Origin: Ophiothrix spiculata
Lineage: Eukaryota > Echinodermata > Ophiuroidea > Amphilepidida > Ophiotrichidae
NCBI GenBank assembly: GCA_000969725.1
Contig: JXSR01S046445.1
DNA: 20,537 nt
Reading direction: 5' to 3' (one strand)
Shown here: positions 8,860 through 19,550 of the stretch, piece by piece
Layout of the letters: every line of letters starts with the position of its first letter
Position numbering within the stretch: the stretch's first letter is position 1
Notes under the pieces: generated by a model
Seen by the model: the letters and a program-made list of their open reading frames with translations, nothing else
Databases searched by the model: none
Told to the model about the DNA's origin: nothing
Translations under genes and position numbers: made by a program

Positions 8860-9290
8860 GTGGTTGGTTCCTTTTTCCTGTGGCAAAAATTTGGCTCAAG
8901 TCCTGATAATACCAAAGGAATTGCAAACACTATCCTGGGGAGGGGCACTTCAACTTGAAGTGGACACAGGGCAAGGGCATTCAGAGAGAAAAAAGACATA
9001 AGAGTGTAGTCATTGGCACCATGTTGATTCAGGAGAAGGGGCATTGGGTGAGAAACAAACTTTCAGTGGGAGCAAATACAAATATTTGCTGATTTTTTAC
9101 AAAATTTATTTAGAACGGTTTTAAAATAAATGCTTTTGAGTGGCAAACTGAATTATTGTGGACTTTGGTTGAAATAGCGTATTTTTGGTAACAAGTATAG
9201 GTTCTTTGGAAGACATTGCTAAAAATATGGGGTCATTTAGCTGACAATGTTGCCGAAAAAGTAGAGTCTTACATATATTTCAAAGTGGGA

Positions 9291-9303
9291 CCCCCCCCCC
9301 CCC
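9291..9303. repeat. C13 homopolymer
   Basis: Thirteen consecutive C residues follow GTGGGA. The length is likely polymorphic and prone to sequencing error. Confidence 0.9.
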
Positions 9304-9767
9304 ACACTCGGCGTTGATATCCAATTTGATGGTATGGTTTGACACTACAGATCTTATCACTGCCCCAAATAGTCAAGTCAAACTGACATGGATATGATGC
9401 TATGTGCAATGTTTACCTAGGGATATCAAGTACTACCTAGTGTGTTTGAAAAGAAAGGGTTAAGGAAAGGTTATACAACTGTTTCATTGATATCATAATA
9501 TAATATGTGGATCTTCTTCCCTCTCTATTGCATGTTATAATTTCCGTGTGAAAAACAAAAGTTTGTATTTGGCCTTTATGAACTTCAGGAAAAGAAAAAT
9601 GCCCAAAGTTTTGACCCAGATGACTCTGACCCATAGAACAGCATGACCACTCATCAATCAAATACGCCTAGTAAAATCTTGTCAAAGAAGTAGGAGACTC
9701 TGTTCATGGTAAAATTAACCACAAGCAACCAAAAATCCTCATTAAAATCCTTCTGAGGATGACAAGC

Positions 9768-9803
9768 AAAGTGATAAAACACTTCAAAGTGATGAAACAC
9801 TTC
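9768..9803. repeat. 18-bp tandem pair
   Basis: AAAGTGATAAAACACTTC is followed at once by AAAGTGATGAAACACTTC. Each unit is nearly palindromic (AAGTG...CACTT), and a weaker third unit may follow. Confidence 0.85.
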
Positions 9804-10038
9804 AATGTAATTAAAATGGTCATGACTGCCATACAAAAATGCCACCCTGTCCGTGACAAATGCATTGATATGTTCATGATCATCAAACGACTATATGTTG
9901 CAATGCCAAATCAGTTTCAATGATCGTATTCCGATTTACTAAAATGATGCACAAGGAAATACAAAGTTACTGGCCGTATGCCAAAAGAGAAGGAAGCCAG
10001 GAGGAAGTTGAATCCCGGAGTATTCAGCAGAGGTCAAT

Positions 10039-10100
10039 TGATGTGTTGGCCATGTTTTGACAGATATACAACTACATAAAACACTTGTTTCCCCTCGTTT
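10039..10100. repeat. 62-bp direct repeat, copy 1
   Basis: It runs from TGATGTGTTGGCC to CCCCTCGTTT and matches 10327-10388 with a single C/T difference. The sequence between and around the two copies is unrelated. Confidence 0.9.
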
Positions 10101-10326
10101 CCAGCCTTCTCTAGAGGGAAAATCAAGTCAATAATGTAGGGATAAGTCTATCCACTGCAGTACTGAGTCTTATCTGGATTGTGTTGAGGGAATTCTGCTA
10201 GCCCTTTGTTTCTAATGATGAATCAAATTCTAAATACAGCTTTTTTGCATGCAAGCACTTTCATGTAGTACTTATGTGATACATCTTTTATCTCAAAGAT
10301 TTGTATCTCATACTTTGTATCACTAA

Positions 10327-10388
10327 TGATGTGTTGGCTATGTTTTGACAGATATACAACTACATAAAACACTTGTTTCCCCTCGTTT
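10327..10388. repeat. 62-bp direct repeat, copy 2
   Basis: Second copy of the segment at 10039-10100, offset by 288 bp and in the same orientation. The near-identity implies a recent duplication or local conversion. Confidence 0.9.
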
Positions 10389-11972
10389 TTTGAACTCATT
10401 TTTTTTTAAATTTTGAACTTGCATGTCCACAAACTCATCCTTTGGATGTATTCCGCATCATCTATATAAATGCAAGGAAAAGTTATAGATGGCCTGATGT
10501 TCTGTCGAACACAACTAGGAAGATGAGTTGATATGGTGTATATAGATAAGTAAATTACATCATGAGTATCTGGTGATTATATTGTACTGTTGACCATTTC
10601 CTTGATCATATCTTACACATGAAGCACATGTAATTTTATTTCCAAATCTGAACAAATAAAAAGCTAAGCCTATCCCGAGTAATAAGATGCTTAAATGTAG
10701 TATTCAAAATGTAGGTTGAGAGGGATGAACTATACACTTAATTTCTGTACTTCTTGGATTACAGTCATACACGATGGAATCTCAATCACTGTAATCAGCT
10801 GGAGATGACACAATTTTATACAATTTCTTTTGTATTTTAAAATGTCACTGTCTACCTTATCATCTTGCTAATCGAGCATCTTTTTACCTCCGTGAAAGCT
10901 TGATGTGGTTTTACTGGTTCAGAGGAACGAATGATTCAGGATGATTAGAATATCAAATTTCTCGAGTTATTAAGAAGAATAAATCGTAGTTATGTGCTTA
11001 AGACATTTATTAAATTCCTTGAAATAGTTGTGAAATACTTCACCATCTTTTGTACCATCTTGCCAAACTTGAATGGCCTCAAGTGACGAGTCTATGTTAT
11101 AAGTCTTTGCCCGCATAATCAAGTCAATAGCTCATAACTTATTCATTCGGGAACATGAGAGTTATTTTGCTACCGGTGTTGAGTCCAGATAGTGAGCAGT
11201 CTTTCTGACTTGTCAGGCAGGCGGGCAGGTTGATATCACCACAGGTAGATTTTCACATTCAACGTGTCGATAACCTTTCTCATTGAATACTGCCGTTGGT
11301 TATACTCATCTTGGTTGTCATCTTGGTGGTTCTGTCTGAGGCAGTATTTGGTGAAATATTAGATGGACAATGTTTAAAGATCAACATCCACAATGTATGA
11401 TGTCAGTTTAGTTACATAAGTGAGAAAAATGTATGTAAAATGCCATGTCGTGTTTTTTTTTCTGAGATGTATTTTTGTTTAAAGAAACAAAGTACCAATT
11501 ATGCTCATTTCATTATAGTGGGCACATGCCACAGAAGCAGGGACTGAGTTTACTAAATTTTCAGAAAAAAATTGCAAGCAAAGTGTTAAGTGTTTCGGAT
11601 TATCTCCATGTTAACTTCATCACACCTTCAAATCCTGAACCAATGATCTCAACACAAAGTCAATGGGTTATTGAAATGTTTGTGATCTAATGGTCATGAG
11701 TTACGTAACCACTTTGCTGGCGAATAAGTGTTCTGTCTGATGCGCTTCCTAGGTTTCTAAGCAATTTGAACATTTTGGGAGCCAAAAGTTTGATTAATCT
11801 TACTCAGGATCGGTTTTGGCATGTGATACCGTATGGTTGTACTCACACACCTTCAAACTCAGTCCTGCATACAATGTAAAGAGCTCTGTCCTATCGCCTG
11901 TGTATGAAAGAATCTGAAAGAATGTATTGGAATTTTTAGTATAGAATTTAGTACTTACTATGATGCATTTTA

Positions 11973-12020
11973 AACAGAAATTGAGAAGCAATATTCAACA
12001 GAAATTGAGATGCATTCTAG
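11973..12020. repeat. 24-bp tandem pair
   Basis: AACAGAAATTGAGAAGCA, then six bases, then AACAGAAATTGAGATGCA, giving a period of 24 bp with two copies. Confidence 0.8.
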
Positions 12021-13114
12021 CGCACCAATTTTACACGTTTTAGTGAGACATACTTGCTTTATAAAAGTGCTTCGATTATCTTTTATCCATTATGATCTAG
12101 ATTAGCTTGAAGTCTTAAAGGTTATCTCATTTTGTCTGTATCCCTACTGTCAGAGTACTTTGGAAGATGCACGCTTTATTGCATTTTCTGGCTGCTTGCT
12201 TCATTAAACTTAGAGGTATCTTCAAAGAGGTTTCTATTTTCGACACCAGACAAGGTTGTCGTTGTATAATACAGGATTTGATAAACCAAATAGATAGAAA
12301 TCTCTTTGTAACCTTAAAAAAGTGGTTGGATGATAAGTCTGGTGGAAGTCATTATATAAATGTGAAGAAATGTTAATTAACTTTGCTTGGTACTAGAAGT
12401 ACCAAACTGTACTCTTATTTAGTTGGAGAAAGTTATGGCGACAACTGCCCATGCCCCCACCCCACCATTGTAATATAGGCTGTGGACCTTTTGAGTAGGT
12501 TCGATGGAAACAACTCTTTGGTCAAATTGTCCTATTTATAAAAGCTTAAGACTCATACCTTTCTTCTAGCTTACTTTTCTTTCATTGTTTTCCAATCAAA
12601 TATTACTCCAAAGCATCTAATTTTACAATTTTATTACATGTTTTATGTTGCCAAAATGGAATATTTCAAATACCTTGTTCCTATAATTAAAAATTATATT
12701 TTCACATTGTATTATATAGTGTGGAACTTATCTATGCTTACATTGAATCAATATGTTACAACCAAATTTTCCTACAAATTCAAAATTCAAACTAAAATAT
12801 GACCCAGACATGACTTTAAAAATACATTCTCTTCTTGCCAGTCAATTTTCCCATTTTAAACTGCTCGAGGTTACTGCAGATGTTTTGTGTGTGTGTATAG
12901 ATGCTTTATGAATGCTGAATTTTAAAAGCTCCGAGAGCAAACTCATTAGCCACGTATCTTCGTCAAACCTTTACAGGTGTCAAATCGCAGCTCGGTAGGA
13001 CACTGCTATGTACATTAGGCCAATTACTTGGATCAGTAGTGCATAGAGAATATTATGTCTAGAGAGTGGTAAGAGATAGCTGTGAAACTATTAACAGTGA
13101 TTACATGTCTGGGT

Positions 13115-13206
13115 CAACCAGCTCTTAGATGTTATTAGTTTAACAATATTTCACGTCATAACTAAACAGTGCATTTATAGATGCAACCTATCAGCTGAGC
13201 TGGTTG
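13115..13206. other. Possible structured segment (10-bp stem enclosing hairpins)
   Basis: CAACCAGCTC (13115-13124) is the exact reverse complement of GAGCTGGTTG (13197-13206). Inside it, TTAGTT can pair with AACTAA, and TGCAT with ATGCA around TTATAG. The same arrangement is kept in the second copy at 19748-19839 with one terminal C-G pair lost. It could be a structured RNA or cruciform, or chance. Confidence 0.35.
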
Positions 13207-13275
13207 CAGTATTAATTTGTTACGCATGCATTTTTTGGATCATAGGGATGTAAGAACCGTAGCCCAGGGACGCTT

Positions 13276-13287
13276 GTGTAAGACTAG
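13276..13287. repeat. 12-bp target-site duplication, left
   Basis: GTGTAAGACTAG is identical to 14701-14712. The uninterrupted second copy of the unit has a single related string, GTGTTAGACCAG, followed by the same GATCACTTTCCC, which identifies this as a filled/empty site pair. Confidence 0.8.
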
Positions 13288-13293
13288 CTTGAT

Positions 13294-13328
13294 GTAGCGC
13301 TGTGTCTCTTCCTGTCCACTAGCGCTAC
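13294..13328. repeat. Hairpin upstream of TATA box
   Basis: GTAGCGCT (13294-13301) and AGCGCTAC (13321-13328) are exact inverted copies around a 19-nt loop. A second GCTACA just downstream offers an alternative pairing with TGTAGC. Confidence 0.6.
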
Positions 13329-13339
13329 GCTACATAGTG

Positions 13340-13372
13340 TATAAAAATAGCCGGGGCCTTGGCGATAGCAGT
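13340..13372 (+). promoter_or_regulatory. Candidate TATA-box core promoter
   Basis: TATAAAAATAG at 13340-13350 is followed 30 bp downstream by GCAGTTGG with its A at 13370, close to the animal initiator pattern. The interval is GC-rich (CCGGGGCCTTGG), unlike the surroundings. The spacing is right for Pol II transcription rightwards into the ATG at 13405. It lies inside the 1.4-kb insertion, so it could drive the element's own transcript. No transcript data are available. Confidence 0.4.
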
Positions 13373-13393
13373 TGGTGTCGTGCGACTTTATTT

Positions 13394-14098
13394 TAAAAAT
13401 TGAAATGGATACCTTTTCAGAGTCATTCTTTTTGCAGCATGTAGCTTGCGGGATCATCACGATCCCTTCAATCAGCGTGAGTGTGAATCCATCCTAGTCA
13501 CATGACCACCCGTTAAGCCAAAAAAAAATTTGTTTGCTTGTCCATAGATGCCCTTCTCGAGGCAGGTCGGTCGGTTGGTTGGAAAAAGTTAAGCGTCTGA
13601 GAGCGTGCGAAGGTATCAATCACGTTGACTAATGATTTTGGTCCAAATTTCACTTCTATTGCGAGCGTCGCTCCAGCTCCCTTGTCCACCATCTTTGCAA
13701 CGTTTAATTTCCAACCCCGGATATGCTATTCATGAATATTAATGAATGACGCAGTGTCCGGTAGGGGGCCTACTACGGAACTCTCAGATGCCGATGCAAT
13801 GTGAACGTGCGCGATACTTTGCTGCGAATTTCAGCAGTGTTTTCCGATGAAATGTATCGATAGAAAATAAAAATTAAAAAAAAAATCGAAAAAAATACCC
13901 TTTTACAGTTGGGCCGGACAAGCTGGTCGGTCGGACGAGGACAAGCAAACAATTTTTTTTTTTGCCTTAGGGCGGTCATCATCGTAAATGGCCGGCAGTT
14001 AGTATCCTCCATCCCTGTTGAGTGCCGTGATCGTGATGATCCCGCAAGCTATGTGCTGCAAAAAGAATGACTCTGAAGAGGTATCTATTTCAATTTTA
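13394..14098. repeat. ~700-bp foldback element with 150-160-bp inverted arms
   Basis: The left arm (13394-13543) and right arm (13939-14098) are inverted copies. The outer ~69 bp of each (AAAATTGAAAT, then CAGAGTCATTCTTTTTGCAG, then TAGCTTGCGGGATCATCACG) differ at about four positions. The middle of the arms has diverged. The inner ~43 bp match again (GACCRCCCKWARG, an A run, TTTGCTTGTCC). The interior (13544-13938) is single copy and CpG-rich, with TTCATGAATATTAATGAA near 13729. ACTTTATTTT occurs at 13385-13394 and 14134-14143 and could be a target duplication, though the right one sits 35 bp outside the arm. It resembles a MITE or foldback nested in, or forming part of, the 1.4-kb insertion. 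Confidence 0.8.
13405..13476 (+). other. Possible short first coding exon (MDTFSESFF...)
   Basis: An ATG in good context (GAAATGG) opens 30 codons beginning MDTFSESFFLQH, with TAG at 13495-13497. Within it a strong splice-donor string, GTGAGT, occurs at 13477-13482 directly after AGC. It lies about 35 bp downstream of the candidate initiator. The product is not recognised. The inverted copy at about 14020-14088 has ATA in place of ATG but keeps most of the reading frame. It may be a relic of a captured exon, or chance. Confidence 0.2.
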
Positions 14099-14700
14099 TG
14101 ATCATGACAGAGTCCAAAATCAGTATACACGCAACTTTATTTTTGTTTTATCGCTTACCATCCAGTTTTCCCTCTCACTAAACTAAATATAATATTTTCT
14201 TGCTGTAAAAGTTTGTTTGATGCAAAAAAACCTGTTTTTAGATGAATTTTAGTCGTATTCCCACGGCACTATTTTGTCAATCGAGATCATGAAATAACAA
14301 TCACGCTACTTCCGCGTTTGTCTTTTCGGTTTGGGCGGTATTGCACTATCGACCTGGCCACGAAACAACAAAGGCAACTGAATCTCGCCATAAATTTTAG
14401 GCGCATCGCCCGTGACAAATTGAAATACGATCTTTATATTTTTGAAGTCGAATTTAGGCCAATTTTATTTTTTAGTGCCACTATAATTTGATAAGATTTT
14501 GAGAAAATTATAACAATTTAAGTAGTGATAGATCTTAGTTGAACAATCAGGAACATATTATGTGACTCTCAAGCCGTAAGTACATTCAATGCCAAATATA
14601 TTGAAGTGCAGTGTAACCTGCTATTTCGATGTTCTATTATCTCAGACATTAAACGGAGATTGTTGGCGATCAAGTATTAATGGCTGAGCACCTTGGACTA

Positions 14701-14712
14701 GTGTAAGACTAG
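14701..14712. repeat. 12-bp target-site duplication, right
   Basis: GTGTAAGACTAG is identical to the left copy at 13276-13287 and is followed by GATCACTTTCCCATCC, where the duplicated unit resumes. Confidence 0.8.
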
Positions 14713-15361
14713 ATCACTTTCCCATCCTGTTGGTAGCATTCATAACTTAGTTTATTAAAGTACATCTTATCATGAAGCAAAATGCCAGGGAGCAAGTAGA
14801 CAGACAGTTTTTCTTGATTGCTTGCAGAAAAAGAGTTGGATAGCTTTGGTAAGGATGAAGTTTATCTTGGAAAGACATGTGACTTTATACGGGACCAAAT
14901 TCAGTGCACTGAACAAAAGAAGAGATGCTTAAGGCTTTGGGTATAGAGCATCATTATATCTCGGGGAATCCCAGGGTCTTTTTTGTTGGCTCATGTCATA
15001 AGCAAGAGTGCGATTTCATATGTTTAAATGAAATAAGTGTGGGATGTTCATGTATAATATCACTATGCTCACTGCTTATCAGATATCAGTTTGTGTCATT
15101 TCTTTTCCTGCTTTATAATCATTTTGCAGACAGAAGAAGTACAAGTTTGTATATCCTAGTCTAAAAATATATGAATCTTCCTCTCTAGTTTTCATTATTT
15201 TACAAAGGTGGGCGTCATAAAATACAAGATACCTTAGCAAATTATAAATAATTCATTTTAAATTGGTCTTCCATATATTTATTTTGCAATGTTTAGAGGT
15301 ACCAAGGTACTGATTGTCTACTACAGTAATAGATTGACGGATGGGCCTTATGTGCAAATAA
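14701..15361. repeat. Duplicated unit, copy A, right part
   Basis: It continues the alignment with the second copy from about 19891. The first ~125 bp are nearly identical (about three differences). From about 14835 onward similarity falls, with many substitutions and indels, until TGCAAATAA at 15353-15361 matches the last bases of the window. A 79-codon frame here is not kept in the other copy, so it is not coding. Confidence 0.85.
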
Positions 15362-17234
15362 GCTAATAAATTTCTTAAACTCAATTTGATTAGAGATCGT
15401 AAACAGAGGAAGAAACAAAAGAGTAATGTCTGTATTGAACTCATCAACCTCATTTAAAGTTTGTTTCATCAGTCTCTTGTACCGACACTACATGTGCTAC
15501 TAAAAGTTTCCTTGAGGTCTGTTCTCATTATCTGCTACAGTCCTGTCTGCCTGCGTGCACGCATAAATCAAGTATAGGCTTGAATGTCAATTTTATTATC
15601 TCCAGGCCGGTCGTGCAAACACTACTGTCTGCTCAGTTGTGAGGCTCGTGATGGATGCTGTATTATGCTCAGTTGTTTTAGTGGGTATCATGATGCCTCT
15701 CATTTCAAGCAGAGATCAAAGCAAGATAACACAAATTATCTGACTTTGCTATAGATGTCTGAGAGCAAGTGAGGCCACATCCTTGCATTGCATCTTAACT
15801 TTTCTGATAGCCTTTCAGTGTTGAATCAAGTCATGTTAACAATTTCTTCCTCGATTGGTTGATTACAACCTAATCTTCATTTCACTCACACTCTAATTTC
15901 CTTGGCTCAGATTTTATCCACAATACTTACACTAGTTTGTCTTTACAAGTTTTCATTTTCCTCAAGTATGTTTAAATCCATGCTCCTGTTCCTTCTTTGT
16001 AATGCATGAACTGCATACGTGTCTCTTCCGAGATACAGTTGGTTCACGGTATGTCATATTGAAAATAAAGGAAGAGAGATATAACGCAAATAGCACCAAC
16101 TGATGCTTAGGGCACTTTGTCAATACTTCTTCAAATACCCTCAGGTAATCCAAATAAATGTGCTTCAGTCTTCTTTTTTGTTATAAATGTTATTAAGATG
16201 AGCTGTCTTTCCTGATAATTTTCACTTTGAAATATTCTGTAGGAGAACTAGTCAAAATCCAAAAACTTGTACAGCGCAACTGGTACATGTTGTAGGCACA
16301 ATTAGAAACAAAATGGCAGAGATTTTCTCCATTTTGTTCCCTGGCATTGTAACTAAATATTCAAACTCTTGAAACATTACCGACTATGTGACAAAGGCTA
16401 TTTGAATTATAATAATTCTACTATTTCATTTGTTCGCCAAAGATTGTAGTATATCGCGGTATTACACCCTGACAACTCATGTTATTGTAGCCGCACATGC
16501 ACAACATGAATAAATGTTAAAAATGTGTTGGTTTTGCCAGATTTCAAATCTAAGAAAAGTGGAAAAAGTTGAATAGCATGCAGATTTAGTTGTTTTCATT
16601 CTAATTGCATGTTTATATGAGTTTTTGGGTGGAATCATCATTCCGTTGAGGATATAAAAGATATTTTATAACCATTTTATATTTTTAGACTGCGTATTTT
16701 GTTTGGTGTCATACAACTCTTTTCCAGAAAGTCTGACAACACCCCCTGTCTGGCTCCCTTGGTAGTCTTGAGGCTAATTGAGGAACTGCTTGAGCTTTAC
16801 ACAGAATGGGATGTATGTTTCTAGCGAAAGTAGGCCAACAATAAATGACGTCGATAGAAAGTACATTTGCTTACTGATTCACTTTATTACACTGGGGTAT
16901 TATGAAGAAATAAAATGATATAGACTTATTGTTGTTTGATTATGTTTTTGGTGATGTTAGAAAGAAATCAATTGATTCAAATTTTTGTTAGTTATGAGTT
17001 AATGTTATTTAATGATGAGTAGTCCATGCACCTTGCTATGAGTCATTTATCTAAGGACATGTCGGCATTAACGATGCATACTGATCAGCTGTTGTAACTT
17101 TTCCACTCAACCATCTCAGTCTTTGACACATCTGATTTCATAAAGAGTTTACCTAGACATGATAATTGATCTAGCAACAGGATTGGTATGTGGATGTATG
17201 GATGGTAGAGCAGACAAGTACAAAAGTATTCGGT
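15362..17234. other. Non-coding stretch
   Basis: No gene, RNA or repeat could be supported. Open frames are short and have no recognisable motif. Confidence 0.5.
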
Positions 17235-17369
17235 AAGGGACGGCTTCAAAACTCAACCGGCGGTTGTCTGCTGGTTCAGGGCCGTTCAACTTGAATAAAC
17301 AATAGCCAACCGCCCAGAACTGCCCAGAACCGGCAGACAACCGCTGGTTGAGTTTTGAAGCCACCCCTA
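17235..17369. mobile_element. Short foldback (MITE-like), 36-bp arms
   Basis: GGCTTCAAAACTCAACCGGC...GGTTC (17242-17277) is the reverse complement of 17327-17362 with two mismatches. Weaker pairing extends to about 17235 and 17369 (AAGGGA against CCCCTAA). The 49-bp loop ends in a tandem GCCCAGAAC pair (17312-17330). The arms are GC-rich against an AT-rich background. TA occurs just outside each end and may be a target duplication, but the exact ends are unclear. Size and form suggest a minimal non-autonomous DNA transposon. Confidence 0.75.
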
Positions 17370-19550
17370 AACTTGATATATTAACACTCATTAATTGCAA
17401 TAGATGCAAGTTAACTTATCCTTTTAATATTTTGGAAGTTGTGAGGTGTTTTTTTGTACAAGTGTTGATAAGGATGCAGGATTTATGTTTCCCTAGACTA
17501 GTTCTTAGCAAGGTGTTGATACTTGTCTTGCAGACATAGCAAGGAAAAGAAACAGGGGTTGTTTAATACAGTCAACATATGACAAGCTAGCTTTTCAATT
17601 TCCATGTTCACATGCCTTTCAAGCTGTTTTTTCAGTGAACATTGCTGATAAAAACAAATCTTGTATTGATCAGCATTTCATTAGTTTCCTGCTATTTGTC
17701 ATTTTTTTTATTTAAACAAATATATGCAGCTGTTTTCAGCCTCAAATATTAACATGTAGATTTGTTGTTGAAAAACTTTGAATTCAAGTTATATTACACT
17801 ATCCAGTGTAGACATTTTTTTATTTTATTCAAGATCTACTATTTCATATTCAACCCATGTATCTAATATGAAATCCTTTCCATGTAGAATTAGAATCCAC
17901 GTCAGAGACAAGTTCATGGCTGTAATTCTACCCAGCCCATACATCTTTTTCTCAATCGTCATCACTAAGTATTTTTAGGTCTCATAAAGATTATTAAAAT
18001 TGGCCCGTGTGCTCCAGAGAATGGATCTCTTTCTGCTCAGACATTGTGCAAGATGATGATGAAGGTGTGAACAAATACAAAAGGATTTACCATGTGGGAG
18101 ATACCGGAACTGAGTGATGTAAACGAAAATAGGGCAGCATTGAGTAGGAGGGAAGACACTGCTGTTTTTATGCGGAAGATATGGAGTAAAATATGCCTGT
18201 TTTTTCTTGCCTGCTGTAACAGATTGATTCAAGACTTGTGTCCGAAATAGATGTGTCATCTCAGTATATATCATCTTTTTTTTTTTTTTTAATGATGAAG
18301 AATAATGTGGTGAAAGCATAGTTTTGAAAAGATTTGTTGTGACCAGCACCCTCTGGGCATGCAGGACAGTTCATAAACCATGTTGTATATATACTGTGTG
18401 TAATGATAATGACTGAGAGCGAGCGAGTGAGAGAGGAGTTCTCATGATGATTCATTACTCATGTACTGTAGACAAGAATTATGAATCGTGGAATCATGAT
18501 GAAATGTCGAGCATTATAGTAATAGCATGGATGATGGGTGGGGTGAACGCATTTATGAGGCTTTCCAGATAAAACCATTACAGAGGATGTTAGTGCATGT
18601 AATAGAAATATGAATTCCCAAAATATACTATTTTCATATTGTAAATATTAAACCTGTCTGCAAATTTATTGAGTCATGCTGAAAGTATTCAAAATTGGTT
18701 TCTGCCAATTGCTGTTTTGATATACAATCTAAAAGCATGAACCAAAATCTTTGTTGATATTAATTGAAAAGTGCTAATAATATTGGATCATTAATTGATT
18801 TTCATTAAATTAATTTGAGTAGAATGCTGATTGAGATGATCCCTGATATTATCTCCTTTGATACAACAACAGTTGTGTCAGTCTCTTGTTAAAAGAAGAA
18901 AAATGTAAGGAAGAAATAACACTGCAGCTGTAGTTAGTTAGATGAGATGCACTACTTGGAATGTCTGTTACTAAACTTACATTGACAAAATCGATGTTAA
19001 CCTCATTGAATAATGGATTCGCTAAGATGTTACATTTTGATTTCTTCAATTTTCCCAGCTTGCTTGCTTGTAATGTGAATTGTTACTCACGGCAGATATG
19101 ATCTGATATTCTAAAGTTACCAGCATATAACAATTGCCATATATTTCTGAAGTTGAAAAAAAAAGATGAGATTGTAAGGTTTGATAATGTAGGTATTTTT
19201 CATGATCATAAAATACTTGTATCTTTTCATGTTTAGTGCGTAATAGCTTGTTGGTTTGATCTTACTGTGATAAGAAAAAAATTATTATCCAAGTTTTTTC
19301 TTGAACCAAAGACAACATTCTGGAAAGAAAAAGAAAAGATTCTTTAGACTGATAGCCAAGGATAATACAGGAAATCCTCTAATGAAGCTTATTTCTATTG
19401 GAGATCAAGATCTTTCTTTATTCAGTTTCCAATGTAGGAGGATGGCCAGAGAACCCAGAGAAAAACCTGTAGTTAGCAATATGGACTAAAAAATAAACGT
19501 GCATGTACAGGTCTAGAACTAGGGATCATTTTTGGAACACCAGCTCATTG
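17370..19550. other. Non-coding stretch
   Basis: No gene was recognised. The frame at 19301-19489 is 62 codons, starts at a non-ATG codon, is lysine-rich at its start and resembles nothing I know. Simple sequence includes a T15 run (18276-18290) and a GAGCGAGCGAGTGAGAGAGG stretch near 18417. Confidence 0.5.
18276..18290. repeat. T15 homopolymer
   Basis: Fifteen consecutive T residues followed by AATGATGAAG. It could be a reverse-strand poly(A) tail of an old insertion, but no element body is visible beside it. Confidence 0.85.

Larger units (their letters stand above)
8860..12915. other. Non-coding stretch with small repeats
   Basis: No gene was recognised on either strand. All open frames are under about 90 codons, start arbitrarily and carry no known motif. 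The visible content is the short repeats listed separately: a C run, an 18-bp tandem pair, a 62-bp direct repeat and a 24-bp tandem pair. It could be intergenic or intronic; the window gives no way to tell. Confidence 0.55.
12916..13287. repeat. Duplicated unit, copy A, left part
   Basis: From 12938 to 13212 it matches 19576 onward with only about five differences over roughly 275 bp (about 98%). Upstream, 12916-12937 is weaker. From 13213 to 13275 the two copies differ by indels. The left part ends in GTGTAAGACTAG, where the 1.4-kb insertion begins. No ORF or known RNA gene was recognised. It may be a dispersed repeat family or a segmental duplication. Confidence 0.9.
13288..14700. mobile_element. 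1.4-kb insertion with 12-bp target duplication
   Basis: The duplicated unit is interrupted exactly between two copies of GTGTAAGACTAG, and the second copy of the unit lacks these 1413 bp. The insertion starts CTTGATGTAGCGC and ends CACCTTGGACTA. The two ends are not inverted repeats and there is no poly(A) or short-repeat tail, so it fits no common class cleanly. It is richer in CpG than its surroundings and holds a TATA-box segment, a ~700-bp foldback and about 600 bp of unassigned sequence (14099-14700). No long ORF is present. It could be a non-autonomous retroelement or a composite DNA element. Confidence 0.75.

Noticed and set aside
14925-15164. 79-codon open frame in copy A of the duplicated unit
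   Set aside because: In copy B the matching frame hits TAA after eight codons (ATGGCTTTAGGAATTGAG, then CATCAT, then TAA) and indels follow, so there is no sign of coding constraint.
17975-18349. 124-codon reverse-strand frame
   Set aside because: It starts near the T15 run, which gives a poly-lysine stretch. Composition is low-complexity and nothing in it resembles a known domain.
19301-19489. 62-codon lysine-rich frame
   Set aside because: It has no ATG, no recognisable motif, no splice context and no duplicate for comparison; such a length is expected by chance.
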